From Paenibacillus allorhizosphaerae (GTDB taxonomy: Bacteria; Bacillota; Bacilli; Paenibacillales; NBRC-103111): a DNA stretch of 64,000 bases. Made by a program: the position numbers and the translations under genes. Location of the stretch: contig NZ_CAJVCE010000003.1 of assembly GCF_910594985.1 (NCBI RefSeq), positions 186,001 to 250,000 of the forward strand, in the 5' to 3' direction. Below, piece after piece: positions 17,720 through 26,813 of the stretch. The notes under the pieces were generated by a model. That model was not told the origin of the DNA. It did not search any database and worked only from the letters and a program-made list of their open reading frames with translations. Positions within the stretch are counted from its first letter, which is position 1. Every line of letters begins with the position of its first letter.

Positions 17720-19087
17720 CTATTTTTTGGATTTTATGGCAGTCTCAATGTCAGCGTTGGCTTGTTCAACTGCAGTTCTTAATGCGGTATTCACATCTTT
17801 CTCCCCTTTAGCGACTGCGTCGTGAGCGCTGATCAGCCTTTTCTCGACAAGACCGTTATACTCTGTCCATGTGGAAGGCGCATACTTTTGGGGGAATAGC
17901 GCCGAGACGTTTTTATTTTTATAATGCGCCAGGTCTTGCCCGTACATTTTGCGAATGTCGGGGTTCTTCAATACCGTTTCGAACCCTTTCTTCGATAGGT
18001 GCGACTGAATCTCGTCTGAAGTCAAAAAAGCAATCACCTCAAAGGAATCCTGTTTGTGCTCGTTCACTTTTGTTATATAGAAATAGTTCGGGTAGCTTTG
18101 CGGCCCCGTGTCTTTAGCGTCGCTGAAATAAGGGAACGACACAATGTCCCAGTTCAAATCCGTAGGTAAGAGCAAACCATGCCCTGTCAGCATCGCATAC
18201 ATCGCCAAGGTCCGGTCGCTTCGGAACAAATTCGTTGCGTTGCCGCTCGAGTCATTGCCCGGTATGCTGTAATTGCGGGAAAGCGTCGTGATCATCGACT
18301 TGAACTTATCGCCGTCAAACAACGGTTTCATCGTTTTCGGATCTATGTAAGGTTGACCATACGGATTTAGCCGGGCTAAATGGCCAAAAGAGTACATCAA
18401 CCCTTTATATTTGACACCGCCTTCCGTCCGGGTCAGCTTTTTGGCTACCTCGTATATTTCATCCCAAGACATGCCGTCTTTCAAATAGCCGATACCAAAT
18501 CTGTCGAAAATATCTTTATTGTAATATAGCGTAAGCGACTGATTCACGACCGGCAATCCGTAGAGTTGACCATTGCCGATTTGCTTTAAAATGTCGATGG
18601 TCGAAGGCTCGATCCGGCTCAAGTCGAAGTTATTTTGTTTGATCAATGGGGTTATATCGTACTGATACTGGTTGTCAATCAGGCTGGAATACGTTGCGCC
18701 AATGGAGGTATAAATGATATCGATCCTTTGTCCCGACGCAATCAGATTGGGCAGCTCTGTTCCTTTATCTTTGGTGAGCATGAGAAATTTGGGCGTAATG
18801 TGGGGAAATCTCGCCTTGATTTTATTACCGTAAATCTCCATCAGCTGTTCTTCCGTAAAGTCGCTGTTTGTTTGATAAATGACGAGCTCGATCGGTTTTT
18901 TAGCCGTCGGTTGCGCCGTGCTTCCTTTGTCGGTCCCTGACTCCGTCCGGGAGCAAGAACTGAGCAGCAAACCCAATGCTACGGTTATCGCGAGAATCGA
19001 AATGCCAGGTTTGAGCCGGAGCTTGCCATACACTCCAACCGCCACGGAATTATTGGCTGTGTATCCGTCCATGCGCTGTTTCATCAC
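17720..19087 (-). CDS. Extracellular solute-binding lipoprotein (SBP 3)
   Basis: 455 residues with lipobox LLSSC at Cys 45, preceded by an unusually long N region. It carries YYNKDIFDRFG, KDGMSWDE and NTALRTAVEQAN of the local SBP family. GTG at 19087 has AGGAG 8 bp upstream; the ATG one codon later is possible. Its start overlaps the stop of a decayed SBP fragment (TGA at 19086-19084). It is in one operon with the GH43-like gene and downstream of the heparinase-like gene. Confidence 0.9.
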   Translation of the reverse strand: MMKQRMDGYTANNSVAVGVYGKLRLKPGISILAITVALGLLLSSCSRTESGTDKGSTAQPTAKKPIELVIYQTNSDFTEEQLMEIYGNKIKARFPHITPKFLMLTKDKGTELPNLIASGQRIDIIYTSIGATYSSLIDNQYQYDITPLIKQNNFDLSRIEPSTIDILKQIGNGQLYGLPVVNQSLTLYYNKDIFDRFGIGYLKDGMSWDEIYEVAKKLTRTEGGVKYKGLMYSFGHLARLNPYGQPYIDPKTMKPLFDGDKFKSMITTLSRNYSIPGNDSSGNATNLFRSDRTLAMYAMLTGHGLLLPTDLNWDIVSFPYFSDAKDTGPQSYPNYFYITKVNEHKQDSFEVIAFLTSDEIQSHLSKKGFETVLKNPDIRKMYGQDLAHYKNKNVSALFPQKYAPSTWTEYNGLVEKRLISAHDAVAKGEKDVNTALRTAVEQANADIETAIKSKK

Positions 19088-19251
19088 GGTTCCATCTCCT
19101 CTCGTTTGCGAACAAGATCGTCATATTTATGGGCTTTATGAGGTGTTTTTGCCGTGCTTTTGAATATGCCTTGCACATTTTTCGTTTTCAATACCGGGTA
19201 TTCTTCTCCAAAGCGCTCGAGGACTTTATGCGGAATGTCCGTGGCCCACAT
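19084..19251 (-). pseudogene. Remnant of the C-terminal part of an SBP gene
   Basis: A 55-codon frame encodes HKVLERFGEEYPVLKTKNVQ, then GIFKSTAKTPHKAHKYDDLV. This aligns with the C-terminal segment of the local SBPs, for example VLNSFGQGTPLLTSKNVKSL in the SBP at 46968. The frame is closed upstream by a stop and lacks the rest of the protein. It lies between the heparinase-like gene and SBP 3, so an older SBP copy was probably deleted here, leaving its tail and its position just before SBP 3. Confidence 0.6.
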
Positions 19252-19332
19252 GCATTATTTCTCCCAATGCTTTAAATGCTTTCCGGAACGGTATCATTTC
19301 CATGAAATGGCAACTGATACCATCCTTGTCGA

Positions 19333-22300
19333 TTACTCAGACAAAGTCCATTGATCTAACGGAGTCACTATTGGCTCGTTTGGATCCGCGTTCTCGTCTA
19401 AGAGCGGTACGAACCGAACGGACAGAACTGCCGTTTCAACTCCGCTCAAATGAATGGTTAACTTCTTATAGCGGTTATTCACGCCTTGTTTCGGTCCCGG
19501 CGATGTAGGAAGCGGCTCTGCATTCATGACAGAAAACGATGCACCGGTCTCCCCCAAAAGTTGAACCATTACCCGTTTGCCCGCCTGGCTGAGAATCGCA
19601 CTTTTGCCGTCTGGAAGAACATCGATTTGAGCCTGCGTATGCATAAACCACCAAACCTCCGACGGCTTCCTTAAACGGAGCTCGTCTTGAATCAGCAGTT
19701 GCCGCCGGGAATCAAACATCATCATTCCGCGTTTGGCGGATATGGCATCTTGTTTATAAGCTGACGTCAAATCTCCGATGGCCATTGCCCCATAGGCGTT
19801 CGAATCGAACTTGACGATCGCAGCCTTCGCCTCCAGGCTCTGATCGGCCTCCTTACCGGGATTGATAACAAGGGTGTTGTGCCCCTCTGCGCGGGTGCGG
19901 TAGTACTGCCACCGATTCTTTTGAAAATAATCGGGCAGATTGTAATTGTCGGCTCCGAGATCATGCGCCCACCTGATCCCCAGCACATCATAAACGAACG
20001 TACCGATGTCGAGATGGCCATGGTTTATGCTGTTATCTCCCGCCTTGAACGCTGCAAAAGCGGCATCGTCCTGATTCCAGGCGCTGCGCATGACTACATT
20101 CTCGACGTGACGGAAATAAGCGTCCCTGGATGGTACGTCGCCGTCGGCTGAACTGGCATACGCATCCGGACGGTACCAGAGCAAGTCGAACAATCCGCCC
20201 CGGTCAGCGTTATACAAATTTTGATGGTACCAGATCGCATCCTGTTGGCCGAATCGGAGTGCGAACCAAAGCGCTAGCGGAGAATTGATTTTGCCCGCTC
20301 CTCCGTCTGCAAAATTGAAGGTTCCTTTAGGACCGTTTATATGAATTAAGAAACGAAACGCATTGGGGAAACCCTTCATATCGGTAATACCGTAATCCAT
20401 TCCCAACGTCTTGTGCAGCGATTCCAGAAAATAAACGGCGTATTGGGTTCCGTATTCCCAGTATCCCGGTCCTTCGCCCCAAGCGCCGTCCGGAGCGTAT
20501 TCGGCTATCATCGTCGGCAGCAACTTTATTGCACCTTCGAGAATTTCACCGGCAAGCGCTTCTAACTCCGGATTCTCATCAGCGATGGCAAGTGCTCCGA
20601 TCCCGATGCCTCCGTTGCATACCGAGTTCCAGTTATGGTTCGCCTTTGACCAGTCGGACTGCTTGCGGTATTCACCCAGAGCCTGCTTCAAGCCTTTTTC
20701 CACAATCGCCGTGCGGAGTACCTCTTTCCGCTCCGGAGTCCAATAGTGATACAGCCAGTCATAGCCGATCGCAAAGGCATGGGTCATTTCCGCCGTGTCA
20801 AGAAAGTGACTTGGATTCCAATCCTTGAAACCCGCTGCAGCATCCAATTCCATCCAAGCCCGTTCTGCGTACTTTTCATCCCCACTGATTTGGTATGTCA
20901 TCGCGAGCGTCCGCACGCGCGATAATACCCGACGGGAGGTATCGAGCAGGCGGCGTCCGTCCGGAAGCTCATATTTGGACACCGGTTGCGGCAGGATAGC
21001 ATCTGCTTCGACAATTAGGTTATTGTACCATTTCTTCATATTCGCATCGGTTTCAACCCCTTCTCTTATTCGGGAGAAATCGTCCGCTGTGGCCATGAGT
21101 CGCGGATGCTGTTGCCCGGCAGAATTCTTTTTCAGCTTCACAATAACGTCTGTGCGTGGCGGTGTAACAAGCAGGCTGACCTCCGTCTCTGTATTTCCCC
21201 CATTGCCATCTTGTACAGAGAGTGTAAACATATCCGCCCCGAGATAATCGGTTGCCGGAACGTATGTCCAGTCATCATTCGCACCCAATGTGACGGTGCC
21301 ATGAGAGGGCGGCAGCGCAACGGAATAAGTCAACGAGTCCCCGTCAACGTCGTAACCTGATATTTTCGCTTTCAATGATGTGTTCTTTAGCGTCTGCTTC
21401 TGCTCATTTTCCGCCTTCGGAGGATCGTTTTCCGGAATGATATTGATCGTCACCTCCGAGGATGCAATGCCCCCTTTCCCGTTCGTGACGACTGCGATAA
21501 ACTTGTCGGTTCCGGCAAAATCTGCATTCGGAGTATAAGACCAAGTGCCGGTGAGATCGAGCCGAATGGCTCCATTCCGGGGAAAATCAAGCATGGCATA
21601 AGAAAGTGAGTTCCCCTCTGCGTCCTTGACCGCCATCGCTCCGTTGACCTGCTGGTCTTCTTTCACCCTGTGCGAATAGTTGTCGTCTTTCAAAGATCCA
21701 CCGTCGGCACTTACTTCGACAGCTATCTCGGTTTTGACACCGCTATCGACGGATTGAGTCGTTATGCGCGCCGATCCTGAGCCTATGCCGATCACAATCC
21801 CGTCCTGGACTTGCGCAACGTCGGGATTCGATGAGATCCAAGTCAGCCTCTTATTGCCGGCCTGCTCCGGAAGGACTGTCGCGCCTATCGCCAGTTTCTC
21901 CCCAATCCGCAAAGCTGCGGTTCTACGGTCCAGTACAATATCCGCAACCGGAGTAACCTCCCGAAGAGCCACTTCGTCGAACCAGGCTGTGCCCGTACTG
22001 TTCCAGATGAAAATTTCGAGGAGCATCTTGGTTGCACCGGCCGGCGCCTGGAACCTGTGGGTCACGAGCATCCAATCTTCCGTCCCTTTCACGGATCCGA
22101 ATGTAATATGCTTATTCATGTTGGCGTTTGCCGTGTTATAAAACTGCAATCTGAATGTGGCTCCGGCGTCATTCGAAACAAGCTGATCCGTCTTGACCCA
22201 GGCCGATGCTTCGTAATATTGATTCTCGTGAACGCTTACATTTTGAGATACGGCGGACCGTGTCGGTTTCGAGTCCCCTTGCAGTTGCAATGCCGCCGTC

Positions 22301-22557
22301 CCATCATGTTTCGCGTCAAGGTCCACCGTCGCTTTTGCGGCACCGGTCAAGTTCACGATTTTCCAGCCGTCCGGCCGCCGTTCTGTCCAGCCGTCCGACG
22401 ACGAGGACTTATAGGATTCGAATCCGCCGTTTACTACAATGTTGGGAATGATGGGCTCCGCATTTGACTCCTTCACAATGGAAATCATTCCGAAGCCGCC
22501 TGCTCCTAAGACGAATAGGATTGAAATGCACAGCAAAAAGAAAGACTTGTTTAACAT
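19333..22557 (-). CDS. Secreted heparinase II/III-like polysaccharide lyase with binding domains
   Basis: 1074 residues. A signal peptide (1-32) is followed by a carbohydrate-binding beta-sandwich (35-200, NGGFESY...DGWTERRPDGWKI), a BIG2-like domain (205-285), two cadherin-like Ig modules (300-470; each with a TWSYTPNADFAGTDKF or DWTYVPATDYLGADMF hallmark), then the lyase part (480-1074). The lyase part has NHNWNSVCNGG, GPGYWEYGTQY and HGHLDIGTFVYD, which match the Asn, Tyr and His catalytic positions of heparinase II/III-type lyases. It should cleave uronic-acid polysaccharide at the cell surface. AAAGGAGG precedes the ATG. No lipobox or sortase motif seen. Confidence 0.88.
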   Translation of the reverse strand: MLNKSFFLLCISILFVLGAGGFGMISIVKESNAEPIIPNIVVNGGFESYKSSSSDGWTERRPDGWKIVNLTGAAKATVDLDAKHDGTAALQLQGDSKPTRSAVSQNVSVHENQYYEASAWVKTDQLVSNDAGATFRLQFYNTANANMNKHITFGSVKGTEDWMLVTHRFQAPAGATKMLLEIFIWNSTGTAWFDEVALREVTPVADIVLDRRTAALRIGEKLAIGATVLPEQAGNKRLTWISSNPDVAQVQDGIVIGIGSGSARITTQSVDSGVKTEIAVEVSADGGSLKDDNYSHRVKEDQQVNGAMAVKDAEGNSLSYAMLDFPRNGAIRLDLTGTWSYTPNADFAGTDKFIAVVTNGKGGIASSEVTINIIPENDPPKAENEQKQTLKNTSLKAKISGYDVDGDSLTYSVALPPSHGTVTLGANDDWTYVPATDYLGADMFTLSVQDGNGGNTETEVSLLVTPPRTDVIVKLKKNSAGQQHPRLMATADDFSRIREGVETDANMKKWYNNLIVEADAILPQPVSKYELPDGRRLLDTSRRVLSRVRTLAMTYQISGDEKYAERAWMELDAAAGFKDWNPSHFLDTAEMTHAFAIGYDWLYHYWTPERKEVLRTAIVEKGLKQALGEYRKQSDWSKANHNWNSVCNGGIGIGALAIADENPELEALAGEILEGAIKLLPTMIAEYAPDGAWGEGPGYWEYGTQYAVYFLESLHKTLGMDYGITDMKGFPNAFRFLIHINGPKGTFNFADGGAGKINSPLALWFALRFGQQDAIWYHQNLYNADRGGLFDLLWYRPDAYASSADGDVPSRDAYFRHVENVVMRSAWNQDDAAFAAFKAGDNSINHGHLDIGTFVYDVLGIRWAHDLGADNYNLPDYFQKNRWQYYRTRAEGHNTLVINPGKEADQSLEAKAAIVKFDSNAYGAMAIGDLTSAYKQDAISAKRGMMMFDSRRQLLIQDELRLRKPSEVWWFMHTQAQIDVLPDGKSAILSQAGKRVMVQLLGETGASFSVMNAEPLPTSPGPKQGVNNRYKKLTIHLSGVETAVLSVRFVPLLDENADPNEPIVTPLDQWTLSE

Positions 22558-22668
22558 TGGATACCTCCTTTTCCTTGAATCGGTAAAAGTCTAAAATAAC
22601 ATGGCGACCTCCTTTCAATTAATTAAATGGTTAATGAAATAACTAAATAGTAAATATAACTCTCCATA

Positions 22669-22698
22669 ATTATTGCTTTAAAACCCTCAATATGTCAA
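22669..22698 (-). promoter_or_regulatory. Candidate promoter of the heparinase-like gene
   Basis: On the minus strand TTGACA (22693-22698) and AATAAT (22669-22674) are 18 bp apart within a very AT-rich stretch (22620-22760) about 110 bp before the start at 22557. The 406-bp gap upstream of this gene holds only this promoter and the terminator at 22837-22871. Confidence 0.5.
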
Positions 22699-22836
22699 TT
22701 CAATTTTTCCAATTTGCACACCAATTCGAAGTAAATATTTATAAATTTTTTTTAATGCATACACGGCATTCGGTGCTCTTCATTCAACACTGGTTTATAT
22801 CGGTTGAAAAAAACTTGATGCCTTAAACAAATAAAA

Positions 22837-22871
22837 CAAGCTAACGCCGATCGAGTACCGACGCTAGCTTG
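22837..22871 (-). terminator. Intrinsic terminator after the sialidase-like gene
   Basis: A CAAGCTA/TAGCTTG stem, extended by CG pairs past mismatches, is followed on the minus strand by TTTTATTTGTTT. It lies about 95 bp after the stop at 22964. Confidence 0.65.
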
Positions 22872-22963
22872 CTGCCTAAATTTATACGCTTGGGTACGCC
22901 TGCAATAAAGGAGCCGCTGCCTATCGTTGTACTGTCTTTTTCGCTCCCTCGCCAAGATGTACT

Positions 22964-24832
22964 CTACTCCGTTAATCGGATCGTGAGCCATGTATCCTGA
23001 TCGGTAAGTGAAGCACCCGTAAAGGTGTCTGCCGTTTTCTTCGCGTTGGCGTCCTTGTTATACAAAATCGCATTGAATCGTAAGTGCTTCGCTTCGCTGC
23101 CGATCCGCGATAACGGTACAGCTGCTTCGACCAAATACCCTGTGTTATCATCGCCCTCTTGGCCAACGCTTCCGTTTACCGCTGCAAACGACTTCACTTC
23201 ACTGATCGGAAGCGTTTGGTAGGCGCCGTTGATATATTGCGAGAACTGTGTCACGCCGCCCGAATTCAGATCAAATTTGTAAAATGATTTTTTGTCGTCC
23301 CCGCTGCCGATAAAGAGTGCTGCCGTATCTTCGTTCGTGAGATACCGGTCGAGACGCTCAACCAGCAAAACTAAATGTTTGCCGTCGTGTGCCGACCGGA
23401 TCGTCGCCTGTGCCTGGCTGTCGCTTCCAAGGAAGAGCGCTTCCGTATGATGGTTCCATTCATCCATCCGCCCGTCCATCTTCAAGGATCCTTTCTTCGC
23501 ATCGATGCGGTGATTCAAGTATAGTCTTCCGATCATAATGGAGTTCCGGTAATCCGAATTGCCGACAGAAACGACCTTTGGCATCGTAGCGATCAGAGCA
23601 TGCGATCCAATCCTCTCCGTGGCACCCCAATAGCCTTTTCCGGAAAAAGGAATATACTCGCTTCCAAAGTCTCGCGCGCTTGTGTCTCCGATACGCAATC
23701 TGTAGTTCGATCCCTCGTTGTATGCTAATACCGTCTCGCCTGACGGAAACTGCGCCAAATACGGTGCTGCTCCCGGATAAATATTGTTTCTGCGGTCCGC
23801 CGGGCCGGGTTCGTCCGTCTCGAGCCCTTTTGCCCAGTTGTCGGAGGAGTAGGCAAGCGTAATCGAATATTTGTCATTGGCTAAATGCGATTCCATCGCG
23901 AGGGCGATCCCTTTTCCGCGATTAAGCCATATGGCGCTTGGCATTTGATCGGTAAACGACTTTACCCCTTGCTCCGTCGTCTTGACATACTGCTGCGCGA
24001 TCCGATGTGCCGCATACGGGGATTCGGTTACATTCGGCGTCCATGTTGCCCCATTGTCATAGGAACGGATGATCGCGGTTCCGCTGGAGTGCAGCGTGTT
24101 CTCCACTGCCATCTTCGGAGCGATATGCGTAAAATACACTTGAATCTCGCCAGACGGAAGCTGCAGCATGGACGGCTCCCAGTTAGGCCCGACATAGATG
24201 ATCTTCTCGTCCCCCCAGGTTGCGCCCCCGTCGCTGCTCCGCCTCATCATCAGACCGTTGTGCTCCGGCAATGTCGTATATCCTTTGTTTGCGCGGTACG
24301 AGCTGATCGCGAGCAGATCTCCATTTTGCAGAACAACCGCGTCGACTGTCGAGAAGCACCGGAAATCGGTTCCATTCAATATTTTATAGGACGTAAAGAG
24401 CGGTCTCGGCTTTGTCCATTCGACCAGATCTTTACTTTTGACATAATAAATGTTCCAGCCGATCTTTCCGTCCTGATAGAACAAAATATAGCTGCCGTCC
24501 GCAAGCTTTTTGAGACGCGGATACATGGCTTTATTCGTGCCGAGCTGAGCGGGATTCAGCTCCAAATATTGACGGTAGTTCAATTCGAGCCTACTGTCTT
24601 CTGTCTCGCCTTCATGAGAATTCAATTCCACGGCGCCGGTGTTTAAATGTTCAATCATGCTAATTTTGAACGTTCTATCTTTTGGGTTAGCCGTCTGCTT
24701 CATTTCGCTCACGATGTGATCCCCTTTATCCTTCTGCTCTGTTCCCGACTGTCGAGCCGCTTCGCAGGAGACAAGCATACTGCCAGCCAGCATGAACGCA
24801 AGAAATGTAGGAAAATGCTTTATGGTAAACAC
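22964..24832 (-). CDS. Sialidase/BNR-repeat lipoprotein with C-terminal CBM9-like domain
   Basis: 622 residues with lipobox LVSC (Cys 23). The middle part is a six-bladed propeller with Asp-box repeats SSDGGATW and SYDNGATW, as in exo-sialidases and related BNR proteins. The last 180 residues (MDGRMDEWNHHTEALFLGS, KHLVLLVERLD) resemble the CBM9/DOMON sandwich. The Arg triad of true sialidases was not traced, so another glycan specificity is possible. The start is a GTG at 24832. It follows the GH2 gene by 63 bp and shares its class 2 promoter. Confidence 0.83.
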   Translation of the reverse strand: MFTIKHFPTFLAFMLAGSMLVSCEAARQSGTEQKDKGDHIVSEMKQTANPKDRTFKISMIEHLNTGAVELNSHEGETEDSRLELNYRQYLELNPAQLGTNKAMYPRLKKLADGSYILFYQDGKIGWNIYYVKSKDLVEWTKPRPLFTSYKILNGTDFRCFSTVDAVVLQNGDLLAISSYRANKGYTTLPEHNGLMMRRSSDGGATWGDEKIIYVGPNWEPSMLQLPSGEIQVYFTHIAPKMAVENTLHSSGTAIIRSYDNGATWTPNVTESPYAAHRIAQQYVKTTEQGVKSFTDQMPSAIWLNRGKGIALAMESHLANDKYSITLAYSSDNWAKGLETDEPGPADRRNNIYPGAAPYLAQFPSGETVLAYNEGSNYRLRIGDTSARDFGSEYIPFSGKGYWGATERIGSHALIATMPKVVSVGNSDYRNSIMIGRLYLNHRIDAKKGSLKMDGRMDEWNHHTEALFLGSDSQAQATIRSAHDGKHLVLLVERLDRYLTNEDTAALFIGSGDDKKSFYKFDLNSGGVTQFSQYINGAYQTLPISEVKSFAAVNGSVGQEGDDNTGYLVEAAVPLSRIGSEAKHLRFNAILYNKDANAKKTADTFTGASLTDQDTWLTIRLTE

Positions 24833-24895
24833 GCGAACACATTCCCCGCCTTTCCAAAATAGAGGAGCATATCAGATGGCAACAACCCCGCTGCT

Positions 24896-26677
24896 CTATC
24901 CAAAGCTTCTCGGCGAACATTTACCTGCAATGATCTCCTTCATTTGCTTGATTGGTACCTTCGGCTCCCGGTCGTATGTGAGCAAGCCGTTAATTTCCTG
25001 TTCCACGTCCGTTAATTGCGTATAGCAAAAGCCCTGGATGACCGGCGAGGAGAGCATCGGCTCGATTACGGCCTTCAGCTTCAGGATGAAATCCTCATCG
25101 CTGTCCGCGTCGGAGTACCCCCAGCCTTCCCAATCGCTCTTCTTGAAGGAGATGCCTCCAAACTCGCTGACCAGAATCGGTTGGCCCTCATATTGCATTC
25201 CGCCGACAAATGTCGGCTTGCTGTGCGACCGCAGCCCATTCACCGACGACTCTGCGGAGCGGTAACGCTCCTCAAGCACGCTTCGGGATGCCTCATAATC
25301 GTGGATCGTGCACAAATCCGTCTTCATATGCTCCCATCCGTCGTTCGATACGACAAGCCGCGTCCGATCGAGCGATCGGGTCAAGTGATACATCGCGAGC
25401 GCATGCTGCTGCTGAAATGCATCATCCTTTATGTTAACGACGCCCCAGCTTTCGTTCAAAGGCACCCACGCCACGATACAAGGATGGTTGTAATCCCTCT
25501 CGATGACTTCCTGCCATTCCTTAGTAAACCGGTTCACATATTCCGCGGAATATTGATAGGCATTGGCAGCTTCCCCCCAAACGAGCAAGCCAAGCCGATC
25601 GCACCAATAATGGTAGCGCGGGTCCTCCATCTTCTGGTGCTTACGCGCCCCGTTAAATCCCATTTCCTTCGTCAGCTCGACATCTCGGCGAATCGCTTCG
25701 TCCGAAGGCGGCGTCAGATTACCGTCCGGATAATAACCTTGATCGAGCACAAGCCTCATATAGTAAAAGCGATTGTTCAGCATGAGCTTACCGTCTTCCA
25801 CCGAAATCTTCCGCATGCCGAAGTAGCTTGTCACTTCGTCAACCGGCTGTCCGTTCTTCAGCAGCGTAAACTTGATATCGTACAGGTTCGGTTGTTCCGG
25901 AGTCCACAGGTGGCACCGGCGAAAGCCTTGATAATGCGACAGCACGACCGTCCGCGATTCCCCGGATTCCCTGACCGAGTAAACATCTTCCGTGACCGAG
26001 TTTCCTTTAAAGCTTACTTCCACTTTAAGCTTAAGGTCATCCTGGGGGCTGTACCCGGTAACGCTCGACTGAATTTCTATCGAACCGTTATCGATGTCCG
26101 GCGTCATGCGCACCTTTTCCAAATGGACGGCGTGTACCGTTTCCATCCAAACCGTCTGCCAAATGCCTGTCGTCCGCGTATAAAAGATGCCCTTGGACTT
26201 CGGCTGCCAGTACTGCTTGCCGCGCGGCAGCGACAAATCGAGGCTGTAATCCTCCGCCAGCACGACAACCACATTCGTGCCCCCGGGAAGGAGCGCTTCT
26301 GTAATATCCGCGAAAAACGGCGTATGTCCGCCTTCATGGGAAACGACATGATCGCCGTTGACCCATACATTCGCTTTGTAATCGACAGCGCCGAAATGCA
26401 GGATCACTCTTCGGTCCGCCCATCCTTCCGGAACCGCAAAGCTGCGACGGTACCATACCGTATCGTGAAAATCCGGTTCGCCGATGCCGCTCAGCTTGCT
26501 TTCGAAGGAAAACGGCACCTGAATCGTTCTGGAGAATGTCTTCTCGCCCTTATGCCATTTCTGTTGGCGACCGATCCGATCGTCGTCATATTCGAATTCC
26601 CATGCGCCGTTTAAATGGGCCCAGTCGCTCCGAGCAAACTGCGGCCTTGGATATTCGGTTCTCATCGGTTGCATCAT
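24896..26677 (-). CDS. GH2 family glycosidase (beta-galactosidase/glucuronidase type)
   Basis: 593 residues. N-terminal sugar-binding jelly roll (WYRRSFAVPEGW, FGAVDYKANVWVNG), Ig-like middle domain, and TIM barrel with LNESWG (acid/base Glu) and VSEFGG (nucleophile Glu). No signal peptide, so intracellular. GGAGG at about 26690 favours the ATG at 26677; in-frame TTG at 26701 is less likely. First gene of the GH2-sialidase operon, under a class 2 element. This puts it in the same regulon as the amidohydrolase B and D modules and SBP D. Shorter than three-domain LacZ enzymes but normal for this subgroup. Confidence 0.87.
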   Translation of the reverse strand: MMQPMRTEYPRPQFARSDWAHLNGAWEFEYDDDRIGRQQKWHKGEKTFSRTIQVPFSFESKLSGIGEPDFHDTVWYRRSFAVPEGWADRRVILHFGAVDYKANVWVNGDHVVSHEGGHTPFFADITEALLPGGTNVVVVLAEDYSLDLSLPRGKQYWQPKSKGIFYTRTTGIWQTVWMETVHAVHLEKVRMTPDIDNGSIEIQSSVTGYSPQDDLKLKVEVSFKGNSVTEDVYSVRESGESRTVVLSHYQGFRRCHLWTPEQPNLYDIKFTLLKNGQPVDEVTSYFGMRKISVEDGKLMLNNRFYYMRLVLDQGYYPDGNLTPPSDEAIRRDVELTKEMGFNGARKHQKMEDPRYHYWCDRLGLLVWGEAANAYQYSAEYVNRFTKEWQEVIERDYNHPCIVAWVPLNESWGVVNIKDDAFQQQHALAMYHLTRSLDRTRLVVSNDGWEHMKTDLCTIHDYEASRSVLEERYRSAESSVNGLRSHSKPTFVGGMQYEGQPILVSEFGGISFKKSDWEGWGYSDADSDEDFILKLKAVIEPMLSSPVIQGFCYTQLTDVEQEINGLLTYDREPKVPIKQMKEIIAGKCSPRSFG

Positions 26678-26711
26678 AGGTTCATCATTCCTCCAAAACA
26701 AGTCTTAGTTC

Positions 26712-26769
26712 AGTGTAGGCTAGTTTGTTCTACGGCTACATGGAAAATAACATGCTATTTTTGTAAAAT
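26712..26769 (-). promoter_or_regulatory. Class 2 regulatory element and promoter (GH2 operon)
   Basis: On the minus strand ACAAAAATAGCATGTTATTT (core CAAAAA at 26758-26763) lies exactly 40 bp upstream of a TACACT -10 (26712-26717), 35 bp before the GH2 start. The TTATTnTCnATGT block after CAAAAA is shared with the sites at 46645-46702 and 46853-46910. Confidence 0.72.
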
Positions 26770-26813
26770 CATATGGCTTGCTTATTCCGTTTTGACAAAA
26801 CGGCGGGATAATA

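Noticed and set aside
25016-26614. 532-codon plus-strand open frame
   Set aside because: Antisense to a GH2 gene with both catalytic Glu motifs; the plus product is rich in His and Arg with no domain and no ribosome site.
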